Of a stretch of DNA of 64,000 nucleotides, positions 25,091-33,942 are shown in pieces. The translations under genes were made by a program, and so were the position numbers. The stretch is from positions 327,806 through 391,805 of the forward strand of contig NZ_SJPR01000001.1 of assembly GCF_007859955.1 (NCBI RefSeq). Direction: 5' to 3'. This DNA comes from Botrimarina colliarenosi (GTDB lineage: Bacteria > Planctomycetota > Planctomycetia > Pirellulales > Lacipirellulaceae). Position 1 is the stretch's first letter; each line of letters begins with the position of its first letter. A model generated the notes under the pieces. That model was not told where the DNA came from. It ran no database searches and saw nothing but the letters and a program-made list of their open reading frames with translations.

Positions 25091-25879
25091 ATGCCTCAAC
25101 TCACCGCCCCGCAGTTCACCGCTCGCAAGGGCGCCGCCGAAAAGCTCGTCGTCCTCACCGCCTACGACTACACGATGGCGCGTCTGGTCGACGCCGCGGG
25201 GGTCGATTGCGTGCTGGTCGGCGATAGCCTCGGCATGGTCGTGCAGGGCAAGGGGAGCACGCTCGCCGTCACGCTCGACCAGATGATCTACCACGCCGAG
25301 ATGGTCGGCCGCGCGGTCGAGAACGCCCTGACGGTGGTCGACCTGCCGTTCCCGATCAACCACTACGACACCGGCGCCGCAATCGACGCCGCCGCGCGGA
25401 TCCTCAAAGAGACCCGTTGCCAGAGCGTGAAGCTCGAGGGGGGCGAGGCCCAGGCCGACACGATCCACGCGTTGGTGACCGCCGGCATCCCGGTGATGGC
25501 CCACGTCGGCCTCCGGCCACAGAGCGTCCACCAACTCGGCGGCTACAAGGTGCAACGCGACCAAGACGCCCTCCTCGCCGACGCCCGCGCCGCCAGCGAG
25601 GCGGGCGCGTACGGCATGGTGATCGAGTGCGTCCCGTCGGCCATCGCCAAGGCGATCACCGACACCGTCCCGATCCCCACGATCGGCATCGGCGCCGGGC
25701 CCGACTGCGACGGCCAGGTCCTGGTGGTGAACGACGTCCTCGGGATGACGGCCGGCTACGTGCCACGCTTCGTGAAGGCCTACGCCCACGTCGGCGAAGC
25801 GATCCAGGAAGCCGCCACGGCGTTTACGGCCGACGTGCGGAGCGGCAAGTTCCCGGGCCCCGAGCAGGCGTTCAAGTGA
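25091..25879 (+). CDS. panB: 3-methyl-2-oxobutanoate hydroxymethyltransferase PanB
   Basis: A 262-residue PanB, which transfers a hydroxymethyl group from methylenetetrahydrofolate to 2-oxoisovalerate to give ketopantoate in pantothenate/CoA synthesis. Family motifs are visible: VLTAYDYTMARLVDAAGVD, the metal-site region VLVGDSLGMVVQG, LPFPINHYDTGAAIDAAARI, a VKLEGGEAQADTI segment, GIPVMAHVGLRPQSVHQLGG, and IPTIGIGAGPDCDGQVLVVN. Length is normal. The ATG at 25091 starts the family N-terminus. No other pantothenate genes are adjacent. Confidence 0.97.
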   Translation: MPQLTAPQFTARKGAAEKLVVLTAYDYTMARLVDAAGVDCVLVGDSLGMVVQGKGSTLAVTLDQMIYHAEMVGRAVENALTVVDLPFPINHYDTGAAIDAAARILKETRCQSVKLEGGEAQADTIHALVTAGIPVMAHVGLRPQSVHQLGGYKVQRDQDALLADARAASEAGAYGMVIECVPSAIAKAITDTVPIPTIGIGAGPDCDGQVLVVNDVLGMTAGYVPRFVKAYAHVGEAIQEAATAFTADVRSGKFPGPEQAFK

Positions 25880-26051
25880 CAACGGGTCTCCCGCCGCTAG
25901 CCGAGACCCCGAACAACCGGTACAGATCGCGCTGCCCGTTGTTGGAAACCCACCAACCCCGTCTCGCAAGCCGTTCGGAAAGCGACGCGGAGAAAACGAC
26001 GATCTACTTTTCAGATGCGGTTCGTCCTAACTCCCATGAGCTTGCCCGCGG

Positions 26052-26822
26052 ATGCTCTCGGTTTCACCCAGCCGCGGCTTGTCGACCTCGTTGCTCAATC
26101 AGAGGCAGCGGAATCGCAGTGTCATCAACACGTCGCTCGAGCGGCTCTCGACCGGCAAGCGGATCAACCACGCCAAGGACGACCCGTCGGGGCTAATCGC
26201 CGCCGAGGGGTTCCGCTCGAAAATAACCGACCTCCAAGCCCAGTACAAAACGTCCCGCCTCGGTGAGCTCAACCTGCGGCAGCAGGAGTCCCAGCTCTCG
26301 GTGATCCAGAACGGGCTCAACGAACTACGTGGCGCCGTCGTCTCGACGACCGGCGACCTGTTCAACCCGACCCAAAAGCAAGCGCTGCAGCAAACGGTCG
26401 ACGCGACCCTCGAGTCGTTCGACCGCCTCGCCCCCGGCCTCGCGCCGGCCTCGCTCGACGCGCTCGGTCACTCGGGGAACGCCAACCTCGTGAATGGCGA
26501 CACCGCTCTCGCCAACCAGATCATCGACGGCGCCCTGCAGAGCGTGCTCGGCGATCGCTCGGCGAATGCGGCCAACTCGCTCTACTCCGATATCGAGCAA
26601 GAGCTGATTCAGGACCAGATCGTCATCAACACCGAGGCGCTCAGCCAGGTGGAGGACGCCGACTTCGCCGAAGAGGCGTCGAACCTCGTCCGCGGCCAGA
26701 TTCTTGAGCAGGCGTCGACGATGGCCCTAGCCTACTCCCTGCAGTCGCACGCCGAGACGATCGGCGACCTGCTCGACCGCACGGTGGCGACGGGCCAGTC
26801 GATCAGCCAGAAGAGGGTCTGA
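26052..26822 (+). CDS. Short flagellin-family protein
   Basis: A 256-residue flagellin homologue. The N-terminal D0/D1 signature is clear (INTSLERLSTGKRINHAKDD, then GLIAAEGFRS) and lies at the position expected for an ATG at 26052. The C-terminal D1/D0 signature is EDADFAEEASNLVRGQILEQ. The variable outer domain is missing and replaced by a short linker. Unlike canonical flagellins, which end at the LL of the D0 helix, this one continues ~15 residues beyond (after IGDLL). It may be a minor or proximal filament subunit, or a hook-filament adaptor. It sits 7 kb from the large fliC on the other strand. No sigma-28 promoter was recognised upstream. Confidence 0.88.
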   Translation: MLSVSPSRGLSTSLLNQRQRNRSVINTSLERLSTGKRINHAKDDPSGLIAAEGFRSKITDLQAQYKTSRLGELNLRQQESQLSVIQNGLNELRGAVVSTTGDLFNPTQKQALQQTVDATLESFDRLAPGLAPASLDALGHSGNANLVNGDTALANQIIDGALQSVLGDRSANAANSLYSDIEQELIQDQIVINTEALSQVEDADFAEEASNLVRGQILEQASTMALAYSLQSHAETIGDLLDRTVATGQSISQKRV

Positions 26823-26851
26823 ACGTTTCGGAAACGCTCCGCCTAACGCAC

Positions 26852-26938
26852 GTAGGCCGGAACCAGCGAAGCGCCGGTCCGGCAGGCGGCACGAAACGCC
26901 AAGCGTGCCGGACCGGCGCTGAGTTGGTTCCGGCCTAC
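26852..26938. repeat. 33-bp imperfect inverted repeat
   Basis: Arms at 26852-26884 and 26906-26938 (GTAGGCCGGAACCA ... AGCGCCGGTCCGGCA and complement) pair with a short central mismatch, between the convergent short flagellin and UPF0316 genes. It is likely a dispersed palindrome acting as a terminator. Confidence 0.85.
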
Positions 26939-26939
26939 C

Positions 26940-27512
26940 TCACTTCTTCTTCAAGACCGACCGCCAACCGGTTGGCCCGGGGACCGGCTGCGCCATCGCC
27001 CAGTTCGATTCGCGGAGCGGGTCCACGGCGTAGTACAGGTCGGGATCGACTTCGCGGGCCGCCGAGATCAGTCGCCGCACCTGTCGCCGTCGGGCGGCGA
27101 CGTACAGCAGCGTGACGGCGTGCTCTTCGTCGCTCCCCTCGAAGGTGAGCACCCGCGGGCTGCGTTGCCGCAGGGCGTCGGCCAGATCGTCCCCCGCGTC
27201 GTGCGAAACGATCCGTAGGATGACGCTCCCCATCGCCAGGCGGCGTTCGAGCCAGATGCCGGCGCCGTTGCCACAGGCGAAACCGGCGGCGTACGACAGC
27301 AGCAGCCAAGGGTTGCCGCCCGCCCGCTGGAAGACCTCCGACACCGTGGTGATCCAGATCAGCACCTCGAAGAAGCCGAGCAACACCGACGTGCCGATCC
27401 GCCCCTGCACGACGGCGATCGTCCGGCACGTGCCGAGCGAAACATCGACGATCCGCAGCGAGAAGATCAGGAGGGCGAGGGCCCAAACGGGGAGCGTATC
27501 GAGGAAGGGCAT
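26940..27512 (-). CDS. UPF0316-type membrane protein (DUF5698/DUF2179)
   Basis: A 190-residue protein with three membrane helices (ALALLIFSLRIVDVSLGTCR, TSVLLGFFEVLIWITTVSEV, LLLSYAAGFACGNGAGIWLE) and a C-terminal alpha/beta DUF2179 domain (AVTLLYVAARRRQVRRLISA, REVDPDLYYAVDPLRESNWA). The RIVDVSLGTCRTIAVVQGR segment and overall layout match UPF0316. The function of the family is not established; DUF2179 may bind a small ligand. It ends directly against the inverted repeat at 26906-26938. Confidence 0.85.
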   Translation of the reverse strand: MPFLDTLPVWALALLIFSLRIVDVSLGTCRTIAVVQGRIGTSVLLGFFEVLIWITTVSEVFQRAGGNPWLLLSYAAGFACGNGAGIWLERRLAMGSVILRIVSHDAGDDLADALRQRSPRVLTFEGSDEEHAVTLLYVAARRRQVRRLISAAREVDPDLYYAVDPLRESNWAMAQPVPGPTGWRSVLKKK

Positions 27513-27587
27513 TTTGGAGCGACGGGGAGACAGGTAAGTGATCCTTGCAGGATCGCATACCGTCCCGCCCGCTGTCAGGCCCTCGCC

Positions 27588-28127
27588 TCACTCGCCGCGG
27601 CGGGTGTACTCGATCCGCATCGAGCGGAACTCGTTCCCCTCGTCATCAGGGCCGAACGTCTCGAAGACTTTGGAGTTCTCGTCGAGATAGGTCGTCACCA
27701 TCCGACCCTTCTGCGGCTCATTCGTCTGCCAGCAGCGGCAGTTGGATTCCATCGTCAGCTGGTGGGTCGACGGGTCGTAGGAGCCCTGCATCGTCATCAA
27801 GTAGGGGCTCACCGAGTCGATCCAAGTCCCGATGTATTGCTTCTCCGCCGGGTCGTAGCCCATCTGCGAGCGTCCCTCGAACGGCATCCCGGCAAAGTCG
27901 CCCTGGAACTTGCCGACCGTCCACAGCGGTCCCATCGCCGTGATGGTCTCAACCCCCGTCGAGTGCTCCGGCTCGGCGTCAGGGGCCGTCCAGACCGTGA
28001 CCTTGGCGTCCCAGACCCCCACTTCGCGAGCCATATCTCTGTGGAAGGCGGTCGGCTCAGGCGGCATCTGCGCCAATGCGAGCGGGGCGATCAGAAGAGA
28101 AAAGACGATGGCCAAGGTAGCTCGCAT
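27588..28127 (-). CDS. Secreted DUF1579-like protein
   Basis: A 179-residue exported protein. The signal peptide (RATLAIVFSLLIAPLALAQ) fixes the start at 28127 rather than 28223. The body is a beta-barrel-like domain with VWDAKVTVWTAPDAEPEH, TITAMGPLWTVGKFQGDFAG, MGYDPAEKQYIGTWIDS and MTMQGSYDPSTHQLTME, the pattern of DUF1579. Family function is unknown; ligand binding in a calycin-like fold is possible. No operon partner is evident. Confidence 0.78.
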   Translation of the reverse strand: MRATLAIVFSLLIAPLALAQMPPEPTAFHRDMAREVGVWDAKVTVWTAPDAEPEHSTGVETITAMGPLWTVGKFQGDFAGMPFEGRSQMGYDPAEKQYIGTWIDSVSPYLMTMQGSYDPSTHQLTMESNCRCWQTNEPQKGRMVTTYLDENSKVFETFGPDDEGNEFRSMRIEYTRRGE

Positions 28128-28293
28128 GACAAATGCTCCCGAGAAACGGCGAATGAACTTCCGTACACCCGTCAGTTTTCCGGAACTCCGAACCGATTGC
28201 AAGAGCCTTCGCCAAGATTTCACAACGAGGCGATTGCCGTCCGTACTTGTTCGGGCCAGTTTAGTTTGCGCCGTACGTTCTTTCCTTGTAGGA

Positions 28294-28364
28294 GGCGTCT
28301 CCGACGCCGATTACGCGCACCATACCGCTAGGGAATGGAGAACGTGATCGGCGTCGGAGACGCC
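28294..28364. repeat. 18-bp perfect inverted repeat with CGATTACGCGCACCAT core
   Basis: Arms at 28294-28311 and 28347-28364 pair exactly, and each is also self-complementary (GGCGTC-TCC-GACGCC). The left arm runs into CGATTACGCGCACCAT, which also occurs in the element at 60069-60159. Stem bases differ between the two elements but pair in both. Confidence 0.92.
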
Positions 28365-28452
28365 ACCTTCAGGCTCTCAGTGGACTCCGCCGGATGAGGT
28401 CGCCGACGCAGTCGTCGTCGCATTTGGTGGTGGGGTGAGGACGGTAGGGTGT

Positions 28453-28485
28453 TAGGTGCGTTGCAGCGTAGCGGAATCGCACCTA
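28453..28485. repeat. Small hairpin, TAGGTGCG/CGCACCTA
   Basis: Eight-base arms at 28453-28460 and 28478-28485 enclose a 17-base loop, just downstream of the DUF4279-like gene on the minus strand. It is a possible terminator or palindromic repeat. Confidence 0.55.
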
Positions 28486-28514
28486 CGGACTACGGACCTT
28501 GCGGCGTCAGATCC

Positions 28515-28991
28515 TCAACTAGGGGTGACGCTCTCGTTGCCGTAGTAATCAAGCCGCAGCGCAATTCCCAATTGGCCAAGCTCAGCAAGTAATGTGGCGG
28601 GGAACTCATCGTCGCAGAGTCGGTTCGAGAAGATTCCAACAAACAAGCTAATCCGGGCTCCTTCCATGGAGAGCTTCGCAAACGGATCCGAGTTTGCCTT
28701 AAGCCGCGAAACTAGTGCTTGGACTGATTCGGATAGCGACGCGTCTTGGACTGTTGGCATCGGCGCCGACCAATAGTGGCTCGGCCACACACCTTCTCGC
28801 ACTTCACCCCTCCGATTGACACGACGCTCACCGCGGCTGTGTGACGACCTGGGTTCGATGCCCACCAGGCTCGTCACTGCCTCTCGAGGAAATCTGCCAC
28901 CCTCCACATGTAGCGAGAAACAGTACTCATAGTCATTCAATCCTCGAACACAGCGTGAGCGCCCCGGTTGGCTTGGCGGGACAGCGCTCAT
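28515..28991 (-). CDS. DUF4279-like protein, translationally coupled to mqnD
   Basis: A 158-residue protein. It begins with a beta strand (YEYCFSLHVEGGRFPREAV) and contains a TSLVGIEPRSSHSRGER segment and REGVWPSHYWSAP, resembling the DUF4279 family (two-lobed, beta-rich, function unknown). The C-terminal half (QALVSRLKANSDPFAKLSME, ISLFVGIFSNRLCDD) fits the same family. ATG at 28991 overlaps the mqnD TGA (ATGA arrangement), so translation is probably coupled. The frame open further upstream is a shadow of mqnD. Confidence 0.7.
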   Translation of the reverse strand: MSAVPPSQPGRSRCVRGLNDYEYCFSLHVEGGRFPREAVTSLVGIEPRSSHSRGERRVNRRGEVREGVWPSHYWSAPMPTVQDASLSESVQALVSRLKANSDPFAKLSMEGARISLFVGIFSNRLCDDEFPATLLAELGQLGIALRLDYYGNESVTPS

Positions 28992-29854
28992 CTCCCCACA
29001 AACTCCGGCGTCACCAACTCCGGCAGCACGCCCGCCTTGTAGCCACGCTCGAGGAACAGCCGCACCGACTCGCGGCCCTTGTCGCCGAAGTCGCGGGTCC
29101 AGTCGTTGACGTACATGCCAACGAACTTGTCCGCCTTGGCGTTGTCGAGGTCGCGGCCGTATTGCAGGGCGTAGTCGAGCGCCGGTTGGCGGTGGTCGAG
29201 GCCGTACTCGATCGACTGCGTCAGCAGCTTCTCGACCTCGCGGATTGTTTCCGTGCCGAGGTTCTTGCGGATCGCGTTGGCGCCGAGCGGCAGCGGCAGG
29301 CCGCCGGTCTCTGCGCCCCACCAAACGCCCAGGTCAACGATCAACTGGAGGTTTTGATCGCCGTAGGTGAGCTGGCCTTCGTGGATCAGCAGGCCGGCGT
29401 CGACCGGCTGACCCTCGAACTCGCCGGCGACGACCGCCGGGATGATCTGGTCGAACGGCACGAGGACGTGGTCGAAGTCCTGGCCCAAGAACAGCCGCAG
29501 GGCGAGCGTCGCCGAGGTGAGCTTGCCGGGGATTGCGATCCGCTTCCCCTTGAGGTCCTCGATAGAGTACTTCTCGGGGGCGACCACCATCGGCCCATAG
29601 CCGTCGCCCATGCTCGCGCCGCTGTTGCACAGCAGGTACTTGTCCTGCAGGAACGCGTAGGCGTGGATGCTGACGGCCGTCAGCTCGAGCTCGCCCGAAA
29701 ACGCCCGCTGGTTGAGTGTTTCGATGTCTACCAATTCGTGGGTGAATTGGTAGTCGCCGGTCGGAAGGAGGTCCTTCGCCAGGGCGTAGAACATGAAGGC
29801 GTCGTCGGGGTCGGGTGAATGGCCGACCCGGATGAGCTGCTTAGTAACCGACAT
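28988..29854 (-). CDS. mqnD: 1,4-dihydroxy-6-naphthoate synthase MqnD (futalosine menaquinone pathway)
   Basis: A 288-residue MqnD, the enzyme that converts cyclic dehypoxanthine futalosine to 1,4-dihydroxy-6-naphthoate. The periplasmic-binding-protein-like fold shows the start motif RVGHSPDPDDAFMFYALAKD, LTAVSIHAYAFLQDKYLLCN, GYGPMVVAPEKYSIEDLKGK, a TSATLALRLFLGQ segment and VDAGLLIHEGQLTYGDQNLQ. Length is typical. ATG at 29854 is preferred over 29947 because it immediately precedes the conserved N-terminus. Other mqn genes are not in the window. Its presence implies menaquinone made by the futalosine route. Confidence 0.92.
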   Translation of the reverse strand: MSVTKQLIRVGHSPDPDDAFMFYALAKDLLPTGDYQFTHELVDIETLNQRAFSGELELTAVSIHAYAFLQDKYLLCNSGASMGDGYGPMVVAPEKYSIEDLKGKRIAIPGKLTSATLALRLFLGQDFDHVLVPFDQIIPAVVAGEFEGQPVDAGLLIHEGQLTYGDQNLQLIVDLGVWWGAETGGLPLPLGANAIRKNLGTETIREVEKLLTQSIEYGLDHRQPALDYALQYGRDLDNAKADKFVGMYVNDWTRDFGDKGRESVRLFLERGYKAGVLPELVTPEFVGR

Positions 29855-29860
29855 AGAGCG

Positions 29861-30005
29861 GAGAGGTTGGGTGCTAGAGGCGAGTCGCTGCCGCGTCGGG
29901 TGGGACGCCACATTCTCAGGAAACCGTCGCTGGCCGCCCGGCTTCACCGGGCCGGCCGGACCGCTCTAGTTTCTAGCCTCTCGCCACGAACCTCTAGCCC
30001 CTCCC
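29861..30005. repeat. Heptad-phased inverted repeat between mqnD and fliS
   Basis: Seven-base units GAGAGGT, TGGGTGC and TAGAGGC start at 29861. Units CTCTAGT, TTCTAGC, CTCTCGC, CACGAAC and CTCTAGC run from 29964 to 29998 in the opposite sense. It occupies most of the space between mqnD and the end of fliS. Confidence 0.7.
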
Positions 30006-30009
30006 CCCG

Positions 30010-30534
30010 TCAGGCCTCGATCGAGAGCCCGGACGCCGGGAGCCCCGACGCCGACTGCCCCGTCGCCGAGTGATGGGCGGGGGCGGCGCCCAGGTGGGGC
30101 TTCGGCGCCGGGACCTTCGGTGCGGACGGGGCTTTCTCGGCGGCCATCTCGATCTTGGCCTCGGTCGCCAGCTTCTCGACGGCCTGCCGCCACGTGTCCC
30201 GCTGGAACTCGAGGATCTGCAGCGCCTCGACCATCATCTTCTTGTCGCCGTTCACGTAGACGCTGGTGAGCCGGGCGTAGACGAACGTGTAGAGCTGGGC
30301 CAGCTTCTCGTTCAGGTCGTCGGTGCTGTGACGGACCCCGGCCAGCAGCTCTTCAACGATATCCATGGTCCGCAGCAGCGTCGCCTGATAAGCCAGGTCG
30401 TCGCCACGCAGGACGCCCTTCTCGGCCTCGCGGCCGAAACGCATGGCGCCGTCCAGCAGCATCAGGTGGAGCTGCGCCGAGCTGGCGGTCTGGATGCGAG
30501 CTTCCAGGTACTCGCGGTTCTTATCGGTCATCAT
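30010..30534 (-). CDS. fliS: Flagellin export chaperone FliS
   Basis: A 174-residue FliS, the cytosolic chaperone that holds flagellin before export. The four-helix core is visible (REYLEARIQTASSAQLHLML, LDGAMRFGREAEKGVL, MDIVEELLAGVRHSTDDLNE, KLAQLYTFVYARLTSVYVNG). An Ala/Pro-rich tail of ~45 residues follows, longer than usual. Two Met lie at the start (30534 or 30531). It is the last gene of the minus-strand flagellar block, 35 bases after fliD. Confidence 0.93.
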   Translation of the reverse strand: MMTDKNREYLEARIQTASSAQLHLMLLDGAMRFGREAEKGVLRGDDLAYQATLLRTMDIVEELLAGVRHSTDDLNEKLAQLYTFVYARLTSVYVNGDKKMMVEALQILEFQRDTWRQAVEKLATEAKIEMAAEKAPSAPKVPAPKPHLGAAPAHHSATGQSASGLPASGLSIEA

Positions 30535-30569
30535 GACGCGTGCGGCGGGCAGGGAGGAACTGGGGCGGA

Positions 30570-33500
30570 TTAATTGGATGAATTCGCGATCGTGATCGGC
30601 TGGATCGAGCTGACCGTGTCGAGGTTCGACTGCAGCAGAGAAACCGTTTCTTCCAACTTGTAAAAGCTGAGCAAGAGACGGTCACGCTGTTGTTCGAGGC
30701 TCGCGGTGAAGAACTCGATACGGGTCTCGTTCGAATCGATCGTATTGGTGAGCGAGATTGACCGCGCCGACAGCAAGGAGCTCTCGTCGCCCGCCAACCG
30801 ATCGGTCGCGTCGGTGAAACGCGCGACGACTCCGGTGTCCTCGTCTCGGAACAGTCGCTCGACGGCTCCGTGGTCTTCGGCGAGCGCGGCGTTCAGCTTC
30901 GTGGAGTTCACGGCGAGCTTGCCTTCTGCGTCGAGGCTGATGCCGATCGACTCGAGCGACGTGTATCGCGACCCCGTTGTGAAGCGACCCGACGCCAACC
31001 GCGAGAGGTCGGAGTCGACACGAACCGCCTCGTTCCGTCCGAACAGGATGCCGGTCGTCAGGGTGTCGGCGTCGTAGTCGGTCACGGTGTCGAGGTTGGT
31101 CCGCACCGAGTTGTAGGCCGCCACGAAGCCGTTGATCGACGTGCGGAGCGGGTCGTCGTTCTGGGCGACGTCGATCTTGACTGGGTCGCCGTTCGCTTGG
31201 TTGACCGTGATGTTGACGCCGTCGATGACGTCATTGAACTTGCCGTTGCTGCTGGTGACCGAGACGCCTCCCAGGGCGCCTTGGCCGAAGACGGCGACCG
31301 CGTCCGCGGCGCGGCTCGTTTCGGTGAACGACAGCGACGTCGATCCGGCGGAGACGACGATCTCGTTGGCCGCCCCCGTCGACGACGACGAGATCGCCAG
31401 GCGATAGCCGGCGCCATCGAAGACGACCGAGGCCTCGAATCCCGCGTCGAAGTCGTTGATCCGCTTCGCGAGCAGCTCGAGCGGCTCGCCGCTGCCGATC
31501 AAACCGGCGCCGCTGATGGTCTGCTGCCCCGTACCGTTCGTCTTTGACGACTCGCCGGCGATCTTGAGGTCCTCGGCGGCCGACCCCGTGAGGTCGACGA
31601 CTTTGAGCTTCCCGGTTCCGCCCGCGGTGTCGGTCAGCTCGATGCCCGTGCCGGCGCTGTTGAGCGCGGCGGTGACGCCGGCGTCCGCGTCGTTGATTTT
31701 GTCGATCACGTCCTGCACGGTCACCGCCGACCGCAAATCGACGGTTTTGCCGGCGCCTTGCGAGTTGGTGATGGTGACGAGTCCGTGGTCGACGCCTGAG
31801 CCGCCGTTGAGGGCCGTGAGGGGCGTTTCGCCCGCCGCCTCGGTGATTTCGCTGAGGTTGACCGAGAACCGCGAGGTGCCGTCGATCGTCTGCTGGTTGT
31901 CGCCGTTGGTGACGCTCGACTCGCCGAGGATCCGCAATTGCGCGGCAGTCGCCCCGCCGGCGACTTCGGTGACCGAGAGTTTCCCCTCGCCGCCGGCGGT
32001 GTCGGTCAGCAAGAGGCCATCCCCCGCCTCGTTGAGGCTGGCCGTTACCTCGACCGCCGAGGCGTTAATCTTGGCAATGACGTCACCCAACGTCGGGTTA
32101 TCAACGCCGCTGAACCGCAGGTCGATTGTCGAGCCCTTGCCGGCCGAGTCGGTAAGGCGGATTTGTCCGCGGGCGATTCCCTCGCCGCCCCGGAACGTGC
32201 TGAGCTTGGTTTGCAGGCCGACGGTGCGACGGTTAAGCGCGCCGGAATCGAAAGTGTTGGAACCTTCTTCCGCGAGGAGGCCGAGGCTCGCGGCGGTGGA
32301 GCCGCCGCTCGACTCGGCGACAATCAGCGAACCGGCCCCGCCGCTGGCGTCGGTGAGGAGCAGCCCCGTGCCGGCGTTGTTGACGCGCGCCGTGATGTCG
32401 ATCCCCGCGGCGTTGATCGCACCGATCACGTCGTCGAGGGTCTCGGCCGCTGAAAGATCAACCGTCGCGGTGGCGCCGTCGCGGTTGGTCAGCTCGATGG
32501 AGCCCGCTTCGATCCCCTGGCCGCCGTTGAGGCTCGCTAGTAGCACGCCGCCCAACCCCGCGATCAGGCGGTCACCCGTGACGACGCCGCCGGTGGAGGC
32601 CTTGTCGAGCCCGAGGTCGTCCGCGGCCGACCCCTCGACCGTGAAGGTCTCGCTGCCGGTCGTGTTGTCGGTGATACGCAGCCGATTGCCGTCGGGGTCG
32701 ATCGAGACGGTGACCCTGCCGTCGAGGTCCTCGTTGTCGTTGATCAGGGTGAGCACGTCGCCAACGGTCCGGGCGTCCGACAGGTCGAAGCCGGCCGTCG
32801 TGCCGTCGGCGAGCGTGAGGAAGAGGTCATCGATGTCTTTCAACTCGTTGACGGCTACGCCGAGGCCGTCGTTGAGCGACGCCAGCTTCGTGCTGCCCGT
32901 GATCCCGAAGATGTCGCCACCGGTCAGCGTGTCGGTCGAACCTGTCAGGCCGGCGAGGCCCAGGCTCTCGGCCGTCGTCCCGCCCCCGACCTCACGGACA
33001 CGGAAGACGCCCGCCTCGCCCGTGTTGTCGGTGAGCACGATCTGATCGCCGTCGATCGACGCGGTGACGTCGATTTCGTCGCTTGAATTGATCTCGTTGA
33101 GGACCTCGTCGATTGTCGTTGCGGCGCGGAGGTCGATCGTGGCGGTGTCGCCGGCGCGGTCGGTGATCTTGATCTTGCCGGCGGCGAAGCCGGCGCCGCC
33201 GTTGATGTCCGTGAGCGAGACGCCCTTGTTCACGCGCCCGCCGAAGCGGAGCTCAAGGTCACCGGAGCCCAGCGCGTCCGAGAGATCGCCGATCGATCCA
33301 CTAACAACTTGGTGCGAGGTGGCGGCGCGGAGCGGTGTGAGCTGATACGAGCCGGCCGCGGGCGTCGCCCCCGTTTGGACGGCGACCGTCACCGCCGCGG
33401 GGTCGGCCGACTTGACCGAACGCGAGGCGAAGGTCTGATTGCGGTCGAGCCCCGATAGCGAGAAACGCAGGCCCAGCACCAGCGACGACAACTGGTCGAC

Positions 33501-33656
33501 GGCCGTCTGCTCGGCCTTGAGACTATCGGTTCGGTTCTGCAGCGTCGCCCGCGGCCGCGCAGCGATCGACAAGAGCTGATTGACGGTCTCCTCGATCGGG
33601 ATCCCGGTAATCAGCCCCGACGAGGTCGTGATGCCAGTCGACGAAATTCGCGACAT
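30570..33656 (-). CDS. fliD: Flagellar cap protein FliD, very large
   Basis: A 1028-residue FliD, roughly twice the common 450-650. The filament cap promotes flagellin assembly. The N-terminal domain (TTSSGLITGIPIEETVNQLL, LDRNQTFASRSVKSADPAAV) and C-terminal coiled region (ISLTNTIDSNETRIEFFTAS, LEQQRDRLLLSFYKLEETVS) are canonical. Between them lie about six flagellin-IN-type repeats of ~90 residues, each with strands like ATIDLRAATTIDEVLNEINS followed by TASIDGDQIVLTDNTGEAG and a TAESLGL-like end. Such repeats are usually one or two. The gene follows fliC after 286 bases and precedes fliS. Confidence 0.95.
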   Translation of the reverse strand: MSRISSTGITTSSGLITGIPIEETVNQLLSIAARPRATLQNRTDSLKAEQTAVDQLSSLVLGLRFSLSGLDRNQTFASRSVKSADPAAVTVAVQTGATPAAGSYQLTPLRAATSHQVVSGSIGDLSDALGSGDLELRFGGRVNKGVSLTDINGGAGFAAGKIKITDRAGDTATIDLRAATTIDEVLNEINSSDEIDVTASIDGDQIVLTDNTGEAGVFRVREVGGGTTAESLGLAGLTGSTDTLTGGDIFGITGSTKLASLNDGLGVAVNELKDIDDLFLTLADGTTAGFDLSDARTVGDVLTLINDNEDLDGRVTVSIDPDGNRLRITDNTTGSETFTVEGSAADDLGLDKASTGGVVTGDRLIAGLGGVLLASLNGGQGIEAGSIELTNRDGATATVDLSAAETLDDVIGAINAAGIDITARVNNAGTGLLLTDASGGAGSLIVAESSGGSTAASLGLLAEEGSNTFDSGALNRRTVGLQTKLSTFRGGEGIARGQIRLTDSAGKGSTIDLRFSGVDNPTLGDVIAKINASAVEVTASLNEAGDGLLLTDTAGGEGKLSVTEVAGGATAAQLRILGESSVTNGDNQQTIDGTSRFSVNLSEITEAAGETPLTALNGGSGVDHGLVTITNSQGAGKTVDLRSAVTVQDVIDKINDADAGVTAALNSAGTGIELTDTAGGTGKLKVVDLTGSAAEDLKIAGESSKTNGTGQQTISGAGLIGSGEPLELLAKRINDFDAGFEASVVFDGAGYRLAISSSSTGAANEIVVSAGSTSLSFTETSRAADAVAVFGQGALGGVSVTSSNGKFNDVIDGVNITVNQANGDPVKIDVAQNDDPLRTSINGFVAAYNSVRTNLDTVTDYDADTLTTGILFGRNEAVRVDSDLSRLASGRFTTGSRYTSLESIGISLDAEGKLAVNSTKLNAALAEDHGAVERLFRDEDTGVVARFTDATDRLAGDESSLLSARSISLTNTIDSNETRIEFFTASLEQQRDRLLLSFYKLEETVSLLQSNLDTVSSIQPITIANSSN

Positions 33657-33871
33657 CGTTAGCCGTGGGGAGGTGGATTCGGACTAGGCAGCTGCCGACA
33701 AGACTAGCTCTCACGGCGCGGACTGCCCCGTAACGGGTATCGGTTGCGGAGACTCTCCGGCTTGAGATTGCTGAGCGGAGGGGGGAGCTTTCCGTAGCGC
33801 GGCTCGCGACGCTGGCGCCGAGGGGCGCCGCCCTACACCTGCCACGTCCCGCTCAACTCCCCATCAAGACG

Positions 33872-33910
33872 AAAAAAGCCGGCCCGACCCCACGCGGGGG
33901 CCGGACCGGC
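33872..33910 (-). terminator. Rho-independent terminator after fliC
   Basis: Read on the minus strand, a GC-rich imperfect hairpin (GCCGGTCCGGCCCC ... GGGGTCGGGCCGGC, GCGT loop) is followed by TTTTTT. It begins 33 bases after the flagellin stop codon, so much of fliC transcription probably ends before fliD. The rest of the 286-base gap to fliD shows nothing else recognisable. Confidence 0.88.
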
Positions 33911-33942
33911 TCGTTATGACGCTGCTAGCGTTCCGCTTTCGC

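Larger units (their letters stand above)
28128..28514. other. 387-base intergenic region with two palindromes
   Basis: No supported gene was found here. It contains the 18-bp inverted repeat at 28294-28364 and a smaller hairpin at 28453-28485. The promoter of the DUF1579-like gene should lie near 28130-28250 but is not recognisable. Confidence 0.5.
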
